Assembly (NCBI RefSeq): GCF_013823285.1
Contig: NZ_PNLV01000007.1
Coordinates: 1-48,862 of the forward strand
Length of the DNA: 48,862 bases
Source: Brevundimonas sp.
GTDB taxonomy: Bacteria; Pseudomonadota; Alphaproteobacteria; Caulobacterales; Caulobacteraceae
Direction: 5' to 3'
The notes below the pieces were generated by a model. That model saw only the letters and a program-made list of their open reading frames with translations, was not told where the DNA came from and did not search any database. Shown here piece after piece: positions 35,192 to 45,801 of the stretch. A program made the translations under genes and the position numbers. Every line of letters starts with the position of its first letter. Position 1 is the stretch's first letter.

Positions 35192-36181
35192 TCAGCCGTG
35201 CCGCCAGCCCGTCGTCTTCATCGGCACGACTTCGCCGCCATACCGGACCGTCACCCCTTCGCCCCGGGTCGCCGCGCCCAGCACCGTCAGGCGCAGATGG
35301 CTCGCGTCGGCCGTCCGCTTCAGCCCCTCGATGGCGGCGGGCGGCACGGCCATGACGATCTCATAGTCATCCCCGCCCGTGGCCAGCTCCGTCAGGGCGG
35401 CCAGCGGATCGACGCGGGTCTCGAACCATGCGGTCGCCGCCCGGGACAGGGGTAGCTTCTCCAGATCAATGACGATGCCCACGCCGCTCGCCTTCGCCAT
35501 GTGGCCCATGTCGGCGATCAGGCCGTCGGACACGTCCAGGGCTGCGGCCACGTGCTCGCGCACAGCCAGGGCGAAGTCCACGCGCGGTTCCGGCGTCCGG
35601 TAGTGGGCGACCAGGGCCGCGACCCGTTCGTCCTCTAGTCCGATCTCGCCCCGCGCCGCCTTCAGGCCCAGGAAGCCGTCGCCGATCATGCCCGTGACCA
35701 CGATCAGATCGCCCGGCTGCGCGCCTGCGCGCGCCACAGCGCGGCCATGGGGAACCCAGCCCAGGGCGGTCAGGCTGAAGCTGGCCGGCCCCGGCGTCAC
35801 CACCGTGTCGCCGCCCATCAGGTGAACGCCGAACCTGGCCTGATCTTCGGCCAGACCCGCCGCGAAGGCCTCCCGTTCCCGCCAGCCCGACACCTCGGGC
35901 CAGAAACAGGCCAGCAGATAGCCGAACGGCTCGGCCCCCTTGGCGGCCAGGTCCGACAGGTTCACCCGCAGCAGCTTCCTGGCCACCGTATCCAGCGGAT
36001 CGTCGGGCAGGAAATGGACGCCCTCGACCATGGCGTCCTTGGTCAGGATCAGGTCATGGCCCGGCCGCGACGGCAGGGCCGCCACGTCATCGACCAGGCC
36101 CCGGCCCCACTCCGGGTGCGCCAGCGGCCGGAACAGCCGTTCGATGGTCTCGAACTCGTCGGCCGCATCAACCCCGGGCAT
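35192..36181 (-). CDS. thiL: Thiamine-monophosphate kinase
   Basis: It phosphorylates thiamine monophosphate to thiamine diphosphate. The 329-residue product has '[24 protein letters not shown]', '[11 protein letters not shown]', '[10 protein letters not shown]' and '[16 protein letters not shown]', the acidic Mg-ATP motifs of the family. The ATG at 36181 was chosen; another at 36196 is possible. Both overlap the nusB end. It ends the riboflavin-nusB run, a common alphaproteobacterial order. Confidence 0.95.
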   Translation of the reverse strand: MPGVDAADEFETIERLFRPLAHPEWGRGLVDDVAALPSRPGHDLILTKDAMVEGVHFLPDDPLDTVARKLLRVNLSDLAAKGAEPFGYLLACFWPEVSGWREREAFAAGLAEDQARFGVHLMGGDTVVTPGPASFSLTALGWVPHGRAVARAGAQPGDLIVVTGMIGDGFLGLKAARGEIGLEDERVAALVAHYRTPEPRVDFALAVREHVAAALDVSDGLIADMGHMAKASGVGIVIDLEKLPLSRAATAWFETRVDPLAALTELATGGDDYEIVMAVPPAAIEGLKRTADASHLRLTVLGAATRGEGVTVRYGGEVVPMKTTGWRHG

Positions 36182-36692
36182 CGCGGGCGACGCCATCCAG
36201 GGCGGCGTTCACGAACTTGGCCTCGGCCGCGTCGAAAAACGCCTTGGCCAGCTCCACATATTCGTCGATGACAATTTCGCGCGGCACGTCGGGCTTCTCG
36301 CGCAGCTCCCACACCCCGGCGCGCAAAAGGGCACGCAGCGTCGCGTCCAGCCGCTCGATGCGCCAGCCGGAGGCCAGACGCGTCACCACGGCCGTGTCGA
36401 TAGCCTTCTGGCCCGCCACCACCCCATGCACGATCTGGGCGAACCATTCCTCGTCCGCCTCGGCCAGCGGCTCGCCGTCCATGTCGGCGTCAAAGCGGTG
36501 GTTGCGGAACTCGTCCACCACGGTGTCCACCCCCTGCCCGCCCAGCTCCATCTGGTAGAGCGCCTGAACGGCGGCCAGACGCGCCACGGTGCGGGCCCGG
36601 CGCTGGCGTGAGGTCAGATCGGGCTCGGCCCGCTGTTTCTCGGCCTCGGCCAGATGGGCCATGACGGATTTCAGGCTGTTGGCCTCGCTCAC
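36168..36692 (-). CDS. nusB: Transcription antitermination factor NusB
   Basis: It binds boxA RNA with NusE/S10 in rRNA antitermination. The 174-residue helical protein has '[19 protein letters not shown]' at the start of the fold and '[12 protein letters not shown]' plus '[16 protein letters not shown]' near the end, typical of NusB. GTG start overlaps the ribH stop. The N-terminal 25 residues are an extra extension. Confidence 0.96.
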   Translation of the reverse strand: MSEANSLKSVMAHLAEAEKQRAEPDLTSRQRRARTVARLAAVQALYQMELGGQGVDTVVDEFRNHRFDADMDGEPLAEADEEWFAQIVHGVVAGQKAIDTAVVTRLASGWRIERLDATLRALLRAGVWELREKPDVPREIVIDEYVELAKAFFDAAEAKFVNAALDGVARDARG

Positions 36693-37147
36693 AGCCGGCC
36701 CTCCCTCAGACGACGGCGCAGGTCGATCAGCTCGAGACAGGCGCGGGCCGCGCCGCCGCCCTTGTCTCCTTCGGTGAAACGGGCGCGGGTCCAGGCCTGC
36801 TCCTCGTCCTCCACCGTCAGGATGCCATTGCCGATGGCCAGCCCCTTCAGCCCCAGATGCATGATCCCGGCGGCGGATTGATCCGACACGATCTCGAAAT
36901 GATAGGTCTCGCCGCGAATGACGACGCCCAGCGCCACATAGCCGTCATAGCGCACCCCAAGCGGGCTGCGGCCCATCTCCTCGGCCTGGGCAATGCCGAG
37001 CGGCACCTCCAGCGCGCCGGGCACCGTGGCCACGTCAAAGGTCGCGCCGCGCGCCCGCAGGGCTTCCTTGGCCCCGTCCAGCAGCGCGTCGGACAGATCA
37101 TCGTAGAACCGTCCCTCGACGATCAGGATACGCAGGGGATCGGTCAA
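36689..37147 (-). CDS. ribH: 6,7-dimethyl-8-ribityllumazine synthase
   Basis: It joins the ribitylaminouracil and the dihydroxybutanone phosphate to make the lumazine precursor of riboflavin. The 152-residue product has '[20 protein letters not shown]', '[11 protein letters not shown]' and '[16 protein letters not shown]', the active-site segments. The start is TTG 37147, overlapping the ribBA stop (TTGA); the codon is unusual but the N-terminus is right. Confidence 0.96.
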   Translation of the reverse strand: MTDPLRILIVEGRFYDDLSDALLDGAKEALRARGATFDVATVPGALEVPLGIAQAEEMGRSPLGVRYDGYVALGVVIRGETYHFEIVSDQSAAGIMHLGLKGLAIGNGILTVEDEEQAWTRARFTEGDKGGGAARACLELIDLRRRLREGRL

Positions 37148-38289
37148 GACTGGGGTTCTCCATCCATGTCACGCCAGCCCGCGATGCGCAGGCCGTAACC
37201 CTCAATGGCCGTGGGATTGGGCCGGGTCGAACTCATCACGATCATGTCGCGCACGCCCAGGTCCAGCAGGATCTGGGCGCCCACGCCATAGGCTTTCAGC
37301 GCGCGGTCGCTTGCGCCGGGCTTGTCGCCGTCGCTCAGGCGTTCGGCAAGCCCCTTCAGCTCGGGATCGCGCAGGAACACGGTCACGCCGGCGGCCGCGC
37401 CATGGCGCTGCGGCTCGCTGATGGCCTTCAGGGCGCTGGGCACATAGTTCTGACGCGCCTCCACATGACCCAGCAGGTCGGCGGCGAAATCCACCTGGTG
37501 CATCCGCACCAGGGTCGGCTTGTTCGGGTCGATCCGGCCGTGCACCAGGGCCACATGTTCCACGCCCTCGATGGCGTTGCGGTACAGCATCAGGCGGAAC
37601 GGCCCGCCGTGCACACTCTCGAACGGCCTCTCCAGCACCCGCTCCACGAACCGCTCGGTGCGGCGGCGATAGGCGATCAGGTCGGCGATGGTGCCGATCT
37701 TCAGCCCGTGCAGCTGGGCGAACGCGACCAGATCCGGCATCCGCGCCATGGTGCCGTCGTCGTTCATGATCTCGCAGATCACCCCGGCGGGCGTCAGGCC
37801 GGCCATGCGGCTGATGTCCACGGCCGCTTCAGTATGGCCGGTGCGCACCAACACCCCGCCGTCCCGGGCCACCAGCGGAAACACATGCCCCGGCGACACC
37901 AGATCGTCGGCGCCGCGGTTCGGATCCACCGCCACCTGCACCGTGCGGGCGCGGTCCGCCGCGCTGATGCCGGTGGTCACGCCTTCCTTCGCCTCGATCG
38001 ATACGGTGAAGGCGGTGCCCATGCTCTCGCGGTTCTCGGCCGACATGGGCGGCAGGCGCAGGCTACGCGCCCGGTCCGCCGTGATGGCCAGGCAGATCAG
38101 CCCGCGCGCATGCTTGGCCATGAAATTGATCTGGTCCGGCGTAGCGAACTGGGCCGGGATGATGACATCGCCCTCGTTCTCCCGGTCCTCGGCGTCCACC
38201 AGGATGTAGGGCCGCCCATTGCGGGCGTCCTCGAGGATGTCCTCGATGGGACTGACGGGGCTGTCGTTCAGATTGGCCGCCGGGTGCAT
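37144..38289 (-). CDS. ribBA: 3,4-dihydroxy-2-butanone 4-phosphate synthase with RibA-like domain
   Basis: The N-terminal half (to about residue 205) is RibB and makes dihydroxybutanone phosphate from ribulose 5-phosphate; '[16 protein letters not shown]' and '[12 protein letters not shown]' are its motifs. The C-terminal half is GTP cyclohydrolase II-like, but the zinc cysteines are missing: the expected VHSEC...C region reads [17 protein letters not shown] cyclohydrolase activity is therefore unlikely, as in many alphaproteobacterial RibBA proteins. The ATG at 38289 directly follows a GTG at 38292. Confidence 0.93.
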   Translation of the reverse strand: MHPAANLNDSPVSPIEDILEDARNGRPYILVDAEDRENEGDVIIPAQFATPDQINFMAKHARGLICLAITADRARSLRLPPMSAENRESMGTAFTVSIEAKEGVTTGISAADRARTVQVAVDPNRGADDLVSPGHVFPLVARDGGVLVRTGHTEAAVDISRMAGLTPAGVICEIMNDDGTMARMPDLVAFAQLHGLKIGTIADLIAYRRRTERFVERVLERPFESVHGGPFRLMLYRNAIEGVEHVALVHGRIDPNKPTLVRMHQVDFAADLLGHVEARQNYVPSALKAISEPQRHGAAAGVTVFLRDPELKGLAERLSDGDKPGASDRALKAYGVGAQILLDLGVRDMIVMSSTRPNPTAIEGYGLRIAGWRDMDGEPQS

Positions 38290-38879
38290 CACGCTGTCTC
38301 CTGCCAGCGGGCCAAGTAGCGCGCCAGCATGTCGATTTCCAGATTAACGGCGGAATCCGGTGACAGCGTCCCCAGGGTCGTCGCCTCCCAGGTGTGGGGG
38401 ATGATGTTCAGGTCAAAGGTCTGTCCGTCCACGGCGTTGACGGTCAGCGACACCCCGTCGACCGTGATCGAGCCCTTGGGGGCGATGAAGCGGTGCAGGG
38501 GCTCCGGCGCCTCCACCACCACCCTGTGCGATCCGCCTTCGGGCGTGATCGAGACCACACGCCCCACGCCATCCACGTGGCCCGAGACGATGTGCCCCCC
38601 CATCTCGTCGCCCAGCCGCGCCGCGCGCTCCAGATTGACGCGCGTGCCCTCGGTCCAGGCGCCCAGGGTGGTCTTCGACAGGGTCTCGCCCGAGACCTCC
38701 ACCGCGAACCAGTCGTCGCCCCGCTCCACCACCGTCAGGCAGACTCCCGCGTGGCTGACCGAGGCTCCCATATCAATGGTTGACGTGTCCCACGCCGTGG
38801 CGATCTCGAAGCGCCGGTCGCGCTCGGTCTGGCGGACGCTTCTGACGCGGCCGATGTCGGTGACGATTCCAGTGAACAT
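38289..38879 (-). CDS. ribE: Riboflavin synthase alpha chain
   Basis: It dismutates two lumazines to riboflavin. The 196-residue product has the duplicated lumazine-binding fold. It begins MFTGIVTDIG, has 'GASVSHAGVCLTVV' in the first half and 'SITVDGVSLTVNAVDGQTF' in the second. The ATG at 38879 starts the invariant MFTGI. The longer frame to 39110 is a shadow of the neighbouring gene. Confidence 0.96.
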   Translation of the reverse strand: MFTGIVTDIGRVRSVRQTERDRRFEIATAWDTSTIDMGASVSHAGVCLTVVERGDDWFAVEVSGETLSKTTLGAWTEGTRVNLERAARLGDEMGGHIVSGHVDGVGRVVSITPEGGSHRVVVEAPEPLHRFIAPKGSITVDGVSLTVNAVDGQTFDLNIIPHTWEATTLGTLSPDSAVNLEIDMLARYLARWQETA

Positions 38880-38887
38880 CAGAGCAC

Positions 38888-38922
38888 GATCCCGAAAAGT
38901 GGGAACCGGTTTTCGGAAAAGG
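38888..38922. repeat. CCGAAAA-TTTTCGG palindromic repeat between ribD and ribE
   Basis: CCGAAAA (38892) and TTTTCGG (38910-38916) flank a 'gtgggaaccg' spacer. This sequence family is, from memory, a widespread short intergenic repeat in alphaproteobacteria. It separates the ribD stop from the ribE start by 55 bp. Confidence 0.5.
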
Positions 38923-38934
38923 TGGTGCAGCCAG

Positions 38935-39564
38935 TCATGATCGCGCTCGCTCGTATCGCTCCCACAGGTCGTCACCCAGAGGCTCGACCGCAAGGCGCCG
39001 GAAGCGCGGCGCGTCGGAAAGCTGCGCCATGGCCAGCGCCGCCACGCACGGCCGCCCTTCCCCGCCCAGCAGGATCGGCGCCCGGAACCACTCCAGCGCA
39101 TCCACCGCATCCGCCGCGATAAAGGACGCCGCCACCTGCCCGCCGCCCTCGATCAGGACCGAGCCGACGCCGTGCCGCTTCAACGCCTTCAGGACGGCAT
39201 CGACGGAGGGGCGACCGTCCGGACCGGCTTCGACCCGCTCGACCAGAGCCTCCCCCACCGCATGCGGCTCGGTGGTCGTCAGGATCAGCGTCCCCTCGCC
39301 CGCCAGCTTCGCCGTTGCAGGCGTCCGCAGACGGCTGTCCAGCACCACGCGCAGCGGCTGATCCACCGGTCGGCCCGGCAGGCGCACGGCCAGTTGCGGG
39401 TCATCGGCCAGCACGGTCTGCACGCCGGCCAGCACCGCGTCATGGGCGGCTCTCAGGCGGTGGCCCTGCTCGCGCGCGGCCTCGCCGGTGATCCATTGGG
39501 ACTCGCCCGTCGCGGTGGCGATGCGGCCGTCCAGAGAGGTGGCCAGTTTCAGGGTGACGCGCAT
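38935..39564 (-). CDS. RibD reductase-domain protein lacking the deaminase domain
   Basis: A 209-residue protein that is only the reductase half of RibD: '[20 protein letters not shown]' starts the fold, then 'WITGEAAREQGHRLRAAHDAVLAGVQTVLADDP' and 'GVGSVLIEGGGQVAASFI'. It should reduce the ribosylaminopyrimidine to the ribitylamino form. Classical RibD (about 360 residues) has an N-terminal zinc deaminase with H-A-E and C-x-x-C motifs, absent here. The start overlaps the nrdR stop, so no room remains for it. The deaminase must be encoded elsewhere or supplied by another protein. Confidence 0.88.
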   Translation of the reverse strand: MRVTLKLATSLDGRIATATGESQWITGEAAREQGHRLRAAHDAVLAGVQTVLADDPQLAVRLPGRPVDQPLRVVLDSRLRTPATAKLAGEGTLILTTTEPHAVGEALVERVEAGPDGRPSVDAVLKALKRHGVGSVLIEGGGQVAASFIAADAVDALEWFRAPILLGGEGRPCVAALAMAQLSDAPRFRRLAVEPLGDDLWERYERARS

Positions 39565-40034
39565 CACCGATCCTTGTCGGAGTCGCTGAATCCTTCGGCG
39601 CCGAGAAATTTGGCGAAGTCGCCGGTGTGGCGGAAATCCTTGTAGACCGAGGCGTAGCGCACATAGGCCACCTCATCGACGCCCTTCAGCGCCTTCATGA
39701 TGAAGTCGCCCACGGTCGAGGACTGAATCTCGGTTTCGCCCAGGCTTTCCAGCTGGCGCACGATGCGGCTGACCAGCTGTTCGATCTGATCGGGGTCCAC
39801 CGGACGCTTGCGCAGGGCGATGCCCAGCGACCGTTCCAGCTTCATGCGATCGAACGGCGTGCGCCGCCCGTTGCGCTTGACGATCACCAGTTCGCGCAAC
39901 TGCACCCGTTCAAAGGTCGTGAAGCGCCCGCTGCAGCCCGGACACGCCCGACGGCGCCGGATGGCCGCGCCGTCGTCCGACGGGCGGCTGTCCTTCACCT
40001 GGGTGTCCGGGTTTCCGCAGAAGGGGCACTTCAT
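39564..40034 (-). CDS. nrdR: Transcriptional repressor NrdR
   Basis: Zinc-ribbon and ATP-cone regulator that represses ribonucleotide reductase genes. The 156-residue product has C3 and C6 in CPFCG, and the second pair in 'CPGCSGRF', followed by the cone domain '[20 protein letters not shown]'. It overlaps the ribD-like gene and follows glyA by 9 bp, the usual glyA-nrdR-rib order of alphaproteobacteria. Confidence 0.97.
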   Translation of the reverse strand: MKCPFCGNPDTQVKDSRPSDDGAAIRRRRACPGCSGRFTTFERVQLRELVIVKRNGRRTPFDRMKLERSLGIALRKRPVDPDQIEQLVSRIVRQLESLGETEIQSSTVGDFIMKALKGVDEVAYVRYASVYKDFRHTGDFAKFLGAEGFSDSDKDR

Positions 40035-40043
40035 GGGCCGGGC

Positions 40044-41330
<1,287 letters not shown>

Positions 41331-41373
41331 GGGCGGCTCCGGAAATCAGGGGGGCGGGAAGATGCCAGATGCT

Positions 41374-41598
41374 TTACGCCTTCCACCCCCGCCCCACAAC
41401 ATGTTGTGCCGTCGCACCGCCAAGGGTCCGCCGCAGCTTGCCGATGGCGATCCTCTCCAGATGCGCCCGCTCATTCACCGGCCCCACCGCCGAGGCCTCG
41501 GTTCCCGTGGCCGCATGAATGGCCGAGCATTTCAGATAGGCGCCGTTGCGCACGAACTCGACGATGACCTCGCCGAGGCTGTGGTCAGGCGACCGCAG
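41374..41598 (-). CDS. DUF6898-like small protein overlapping the hemA 3' end
   Basis: An open frame of 74 codons, not an obvious ATG gene. It contains '[20 protein letters not shown]' and '[11 protein letters not shown]', followed by '[14 protein letters not shown]'. This fits a small alphaproteobacterial family of unknown function (DUF6898 from memory). The frame is open upstream into hemA but has no ATG, GTG or TTG in the right place. CTG at 41598 is the best start and overlaps the hemA stop by 14 bases, so it may be translated by coupling. Real protein-like composition supports a gene; the start is unsure. Confidence 0.55.
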   Translation of the reverse strand: MRSPDHSLGEVIVEFVRNGAYLKCSAIHAATGTEASAVGPVNERAHLERIAIGKLRRTLGGATAQHVVGRGWKA

Positions 41599-42811
41599 GG
41601 AGACGCGCCACGTTGCAGTGGGTCCACAGCTTGTCCATGGCCGTGACCAGGGCGTCCATCATGCCGTCGTCGTGGTTCGGCGACGGAGTGAAGCGCAGGC
41701 GTTCCGTCCCCTTGGGCACGGTGGGATAGTTGATCGGCTGCACATAGACGCCGAAGTCTTCCAGCAGCATGTCCGAGATCATCTTGCAGTGGACCGGGTC
41801 GCCCACGTGCACCGGCACGATGTGGCTTTCGCTGGGCAGGACCGGAATGCCCGCCTCGGCGAAGCGTCGCTTCAGCGTCTCGGCCCGCTCCTGATGCTGC
41901 GCCCGCAGGTCGGCGGCGCCCTTCAGGTGGCGCACCGAGGCCAGCGCCCCGGCCGTCAGGGCCGGCGGCAGGCTGGTGGTGAAGATGAAGCCCGCGGCCC
42001 ACGACCGCACCGCGTCGATGATCACGGCGTCGGCCGCGATATAGCCGCCCATGACGCCCACGGCCTTGCCCAGGGTGCACTCGATGATGTCGATCTGGTC
42101 CAGCACGCCGTCGCGCTCGGCCACGCCCGCGCCGCGGGCGCCGTACAGGCCCACCGCATGGACCTCGTCCAGATAGGTCATGGCGCCGTACTTCTGGGCC
42201 AGGGCGATGGTGCCGTGCAGGTCGGCGATGTCGCCGTCCATGGAATAGACGCTCTCGAAGGCGATCAGCTTGGGCGCATCGGCCGGCGCGGCCTGCAGCA
42301 GGGCCTCCAGATGCTCAAGATCGTTGTGGGCGAAGATGTGCCGCTCGCAGCCGCCGTTGCGGATGCCCGCGATCATGGAGGCGTGGTTCAGCGAATCGGA
42401 GAAGATGATCAGCCCCGGCATGATCCGCTGCAGGGTCGTCAGGGTCGCCTCGTTGGCCACATAGCCCGAGGTGAACAGCAGCGCCGCTTCCTTCTGGTGC
42501 CAGTCGGCCAGCTCGGCCTCCAGGTCCACGGCCCAGCGGGTGGTGCCGGAAATGTTGCGCGTGCCCCCGGCGCCGGCGCCGGCCTCGTCGATGGCCGCCT
42601 GCATGGCCTCAAGCACCACCGGGTGCTGGCCCATGCCCAGATAGTCGTTGGAGCACCAGACCACCACGTCCTGCTCAGACCCGTCCTCGCGGCGGCGCAG
42701 CGCCTTGGGGAATTGGCCGCGCACGCGCTTCAGGTCGGCAAAGACGCGGTAGCGCCCTTCCTTCTGGACCTGGTCGACGGCGTTTTGAAAGGCGGCCTTA
42801 TAGTCAAACAC
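41585..42811 (-). CDS. hemA: 5-aminolevulinate synthase
   Basis: It condenses glycine with succinyl-CoA, the C4 route to heme precursors used by alphaproteobacteria. The 408-residue PLP enzyme has '[15 protein letters not shown]', '[14 protein letters not shown]', '[12 protein letters not shown]' and the PLP lysine K249 in '[12 protein letters not shown]'. GTG start at 42811. A near-perfect Fur-type palindrome lies 100 bp upstream, so expression may respond to iron. glyA downstream would supply its glycine substrate. Confidence 0.97.
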   Translation of the reverse strand: MFDYKAAFQNAVDQVQKEGRYRVFADLKRVRGQFPKALRRREDGSEQDVVVWCSNDYLGMGQHPVVLEAMQAAIDEAGAGAGGTRNISGTTRWAVDLEAELADWHQKEAALLFTSGYVANEATLTTLQRIMPGLIIFSDSLNHASMIAGIRNGGCERHIFAHNDLEHLEALLQAAPADAPKLIAFESVYSMDGDIADLHGTIALAQKYGAMTYLDEVHAVGLYGARGAGVAERDGVLDQIDIIECTLGKAVGVMGGYIAADAVIIDAVRSWAAGFIFTTSLPPALTAGALASVRHLKGAADLRAQHQERAETLKRRFAEAGIPVLPSESHIVPVHVGDPVHCKMISDMLLEDFGVYVQPINYPTVPKGTERLRFTPSPNHDDGMMDALVTAMDKLWTHCNVARLPAVA

Positions 42812-42911
42812 GCGGACGGCTCGTTTTGCTTATGATCGTCTGCCTTGCGTTTTGCTCCCCGCAGGCCCGCGTGTCCACGAAAACCGACGGACAAAAGGCC
42901 GCAACCCCTTA

Positions 42912-42930
42912 ATTGATAACGGTTCTCAAT
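42912..42930. promoter_or_regulatory. Fur-box-like palindrome upstream of hemA
   Basis: A 19-bp inverted repeat, ATTGATAAC-G-GTTCTCAAT, has one mismatched pair and is AT-rich in a GC-rich region. It resembles Fur and related iron-regulator boxes. It lies between hemA and the dehydrogenase gene, about 100 bp before the hemA start. Confidence 0.5.
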
Positions 42931-42956
42931 ACCGCATCGACAGCAGGGGCATAGGC

Positions 42957-43865
42957 TCAGGTCCGCTCTGCGCGCTCCAGGCTGTCCAGATCCCCGCGCA
43001 GGAACTGCAACATGGCCGAGAAGTCCCGACCGCCGTAACCCAGCCGGTCGAACAGGGCGTACATGGCCTCCGCCTGGGTCCCCAGCGGCGTGGACGCGCC
43101 CGCCTTGGCCGCCGCGTCCTGGGCCAGCTTCAGGTCCTTCAGCATCATGGCCGTGGCGAATCCCCCTTCGTAGCCGCGATTGGACGGCGCCGTCGGCACC
43201 GGGCCGGGCCACGGATAATAGCTGGTGACGCTCCAGCACTGACCCGACGATTTGGACGCGATCTCGAAGAACCGCTCGGGCTCCAGACCCAGCCGCTCGG
43301 CCAGGGCGATGGCCTCGCATGTGCCGATCATCGAGATTCCCAGCAGCATGTTGTTGCAGATCTTGGCCGCCTGCCCCGCCCCATGGTCGCCGGCGCGGAT
43401 GGTGATCCGGCTCATGGGCTCCAGCGCCGCCTCGACCCGGGCCAGCGCCGCCTCGTCGCAGCCGACCATGAAGGCCAGGGTCCCCGCCTCCGCCGCCGCC
43501 GTGCCCCCCGACACCGGCGCGTCCGCAAAGGCGTAGCCCGCCTCCTGCGCCAGACCCGCCACCTTGCGGGCGGTGTCCACGTCGATGGTGGAGCAGTCGA
43601 CCAGCAGGGCCGAGGTGGGTGCGGCCCCGATCACCTGCTCCGAATAGACCTTCATCACATGGGGACCGGCCGGCAGCATGGTGATGACCACGTCCGCGTC
43701 CTTGACCGCCTCCACCACCGAGGTCGCAGGCGTGCACCCGGCCGCCCTGGCCCGGCCCAGGGCCTCGGTCGAGAGGTCGAAAGCCGTCACCGTCCGCCCG
43801 GCCTTGGCCTGATTGGCCGCCATGCCGCCGCCCATGTTGCCCAGGCCGATGAATGCGATCTTCAT
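42957..43865 (-). CDS. mmsB: 3-hydroxyisobutyrate dehydrogenase
   Basis: It oxidises 3-hydroxyisobutyrate in valine breakdown. The 302-residue product has the N-terminal NAD motif 'FIGLGNMGGGMAANQAKAG', 'DAPVSGGTAAAEAGTLAFMVG', the catalytic lysine in 'GAGQAAKICNNMLLG' and the C-terminal 'LKDLKLAQDAA'. The family includes related beta-hydroxyacid dehydrogenases, so the exact substrate is by similarity. No valine-pathway neighbours are seen. Confidence 0.9.
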   Translation of the reverse strand: MKIAFIGLGNMGGGMAANQAKAGRTVTAFDLSTEALGRARAAGCTPATSVVEAVKDADVVITMLPAGPHVMKVYSEQVIGAAPTSALLVDCSTIDVDTARKVAGLAQEAGYAFADAPVSGGTAAAEAGTLAFMVGCDEAALARVEAALEPMSRITIRAGDHGAGQAAKICNNMLLGISMIGTCEAIALAERLGLEPERFFEIASKSSGQCWSVTSYYPWPGPVPTAPSNRGYEGGFATAMMLKDLKLAQDAAAKAGASTPLGTQAEAMYALFDRLGYGGRDFSAMLQFLRGDLDSLERAERT

Positions 43866-43966
43866 GTGCGTCTCTCCCTGACAGTCTTTGGCCCGGACTT
43901 AGACTCATCGCGCCCGGATCGCCAGCGTCGCCAGGGCCCACCTGGGCCGGGATTCGCCGGAAATAC

Positions 43967-43994
43967 TTGACTTTTCGCTGTGGATTTCTATATC
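43967..43994 (+). promoter_or_regulatory. Promoter of the DEAD-box helicase gene
   Basis: TTGACT (-35, 43967-43972) and TATATC (-10, 43989-43994) are 16 bp apart. They leave a leader of about 100 bases before the ATG at 44101. Confidence 0.5.
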
Positions 43995-44100
43995 GAGCCA
44001 ACAGTTCGGGACAGGTCTGGCGAATTCGCGCCGCCCGCTCGCCCAATGAGGGGCGGTTCCGTGCGTCATGAGTCTGAAAAGACTCCCCATCACGAGTTAC

Positions 44101-45717
44101 ATGACAGAATTCTCCAAACTGGGCCTTTCGCCCACGACCCTTCAGGCGGTCGCCGACACCGGCTACACCACCGCCACCCCCATTCAGGAACAGGCCATCC
44201 CTGTGGCCCTCGCCGGACGCGACGTTCTGGGCATCGCCCAGACCGGCACCGGCAAGACCGCGGCCTTCACCCTGCCGATGGTCGATCGCCTCGGCTCGGG
44301 CCGCGCCCGGGCTCGCATGCCCCGCGCCCTTGTCCTCGCCCCGACCCGCGAACTGGCGGACCAGGTGGCCGAGAGTTTCGGCAAATACGCCAGGGGCACC
44401 AAGCTCAACTGGGCGCTGCTGATCGGCGGCGTCTCCATGGGCGAGCAGGTGGCCCTGCTGGACAAGGGCGTGGACGTGCTCATCGCCACCCCGGGCCGTC
44501 TGCTGGACCTGTTCGAGCGCGGAAAGATCCTGCTGACCGGCGTCGAGATCATGGTCGTGGATGAAGCCGACCGCATGCTGGACATGGGCTTCATCCCGGA
44601 CATCGAGCGCATCTTCAAACTGACGCCTCCGCGGCGCCAGACCCTGTTCTTCTCGGCCACCATGCCGCCCGAGATCACCCGCCTGACCCAGCAGTTCCTC
44701 AAGGATCCGACCCGGATCGAGGCGTCGCGTCCGGCCATGACGGCCGACACCATCGCCCAGTATCTGGTCCGCATCCCGTCCAGCGACCCCAAGGCCAAGC
44801 GCATCGCCCTGCGCGCCCTGGTGGGCCGCGAGGACGTCAAGAACGGCATCGTCTTCTGCAACCGCAAGTCCGAAGTGGATGTGGTCGCCAAGTCGCTCAA
44901 GCAGCATGGCTTTGACGCCGCGCCGATCCACGGCGACCTGGACCAGTCCCTGCGCACCAAAACCTTGGCGTCGTTCCGCTCGGGCGAACTCAAGCTGCTG
45001 GTGGCCTCCGATGTGGCCGCGCGCGGCCTCGACATCCCCGACGTCAGCCACGTCTTCAACTATGACGTCTCGCACCACGCCGACGACTATGTGCACCGCA
45101 TCGGCCGCACCGGCCGCGCGGGCAAGAAGGGTCAGACCTTCATGATCGTCACCCCGTCCGACGACAAGTCGCTGGATAAGGTGCTGAAGCTGATCAAGAT
45201 GGATCCGGAAGAGCTGACCCTGGACATCGACTGGTCCGGCGTCGGTTCGGGCGGCTCCGCCCGCGGCGGCCGCAAGGCCCCGGAACGGGCCGAGCGCAAG
45301 GCTCCCGAGCAGGCCGAGCAGGCCGAGAAGCCCCAGCGCAGCCGGGGCGGACGCCGCAGCCGGTCGGAGCCCGCTGTCGAAGCGGCCGCCGCGCCGGTCG
45401 AAGCGACCGCGCCTGAACCTGTCGCCGCCGTCTCCGCTGAACAGGCCGAAAAGCCGCGCCGCACCCGCAGTCGCCGAGGGTCGAAAAGCGAAACTGCGCC
45501 GGTCGCGGCGGACGCTCCCGCAGTGTCCGCACCGGTCCCCGCTTCAGCGGCCGCTGCGCCCGCAGCCGCCGTTGCGGTTCAGGAGCCCCAGCTGACCCAG
45601 GCCGAGCGCCGCGGCGGCCGCAAGGGCAAGGACGACGACGGGGGCCCGGCCAAGGGTTCGGGATTCGGCGATGATGTGCCCGCCTTCCTGCGTCGCCCGG
45701 TCCCGGTTTCGTCCTGA
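44101..45717 (+). CDS. DEAD-box RNA helicase, RhlE-like
   Basis: ATP-dependent RNA helicase for RNA turnover or ribosome assembly. The 538-residue product has the Q motif (TATPIQEQAIP), AQTGTGKT (46-53), 'VVDEADRMLDMGF', 'LFFSATMP', 'DVAARGLDIPDVSHV' and 'HRIGRTGRAG'. The last 150 residues are a low-complexity tail of Arg, Ala, Pro and Glu (for example 'RKAPERAERKAPEQAEQAEK'), a typical RNA-binding extension. The ATG at 44101 begins the usual MTEFSKLGLS; an upstream ATG at 44068 would add 11 residues. Confidence 0.94.
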   Translation: MTEFSKLGLSPTTLQAVADTGYTTATPIQEQAIPVALAGRDVLGIAQTGTGKTAAFTLPMVDRLGSGRARARMPRALVLAPTRELADQVAESFGKYARGTKLNWALLIGGVSMGEQVALLDKGVDVLIATPGRLLDLFERGKILLTGVEIMVVDEADRMLDMGFIPDIERIFKLTPPRRQTLFFSATMPPEITRLTQQFLKDPTRIEASRPAMTADTIAQYLVRIPSSDPKAKRIALRALVGREDVKNGIVFCNRKSEVDVVAKSLKQHGFDAAPIHGDLDQSLRTKTLASFRSGELKLLVASDVAARGLDIPDVSHVFNYDVSHHADDYVHRIGRTGRAGKKGQTFMIVTPSDDKSLDKVLKLIKMDPEELTLDIDWSGVGSGGSARGGRKAPERAERKAPEQAEQAEKPQRSRGGRRSRSEPAVEAAAAPVEATAPEPVAAVSAEQAEKPRRTRSRRGSKSETAPVAADAPAVSAPVPASAAAAPAAAVAVQEPQLTQAERRGGRKGKDDDGGPAKGSGFGDDVPAFLRRPVPVSS

Positions 45718-45801
45718 AATAACGCCGGTCCTTAACCTCGTCCTTACCTGGCGAACCTAGGGTTTCTCCGGCGCTGAACGGGCGCGGGAGGCGGGACCAG
45801 T

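Noticed and set aside
42730-45096. Minus-strand open frame of 788 codons
   Set aside because: It crosses the mmsB and helicase genes in the wrong frame or strand and has no family similarity.
45725-45760. CtrA box upstream of the GGDEF gene
   Set aside because: TTAACC and TTACC are spaced by eight bases and the second half is imperfect, so the match is too weak.
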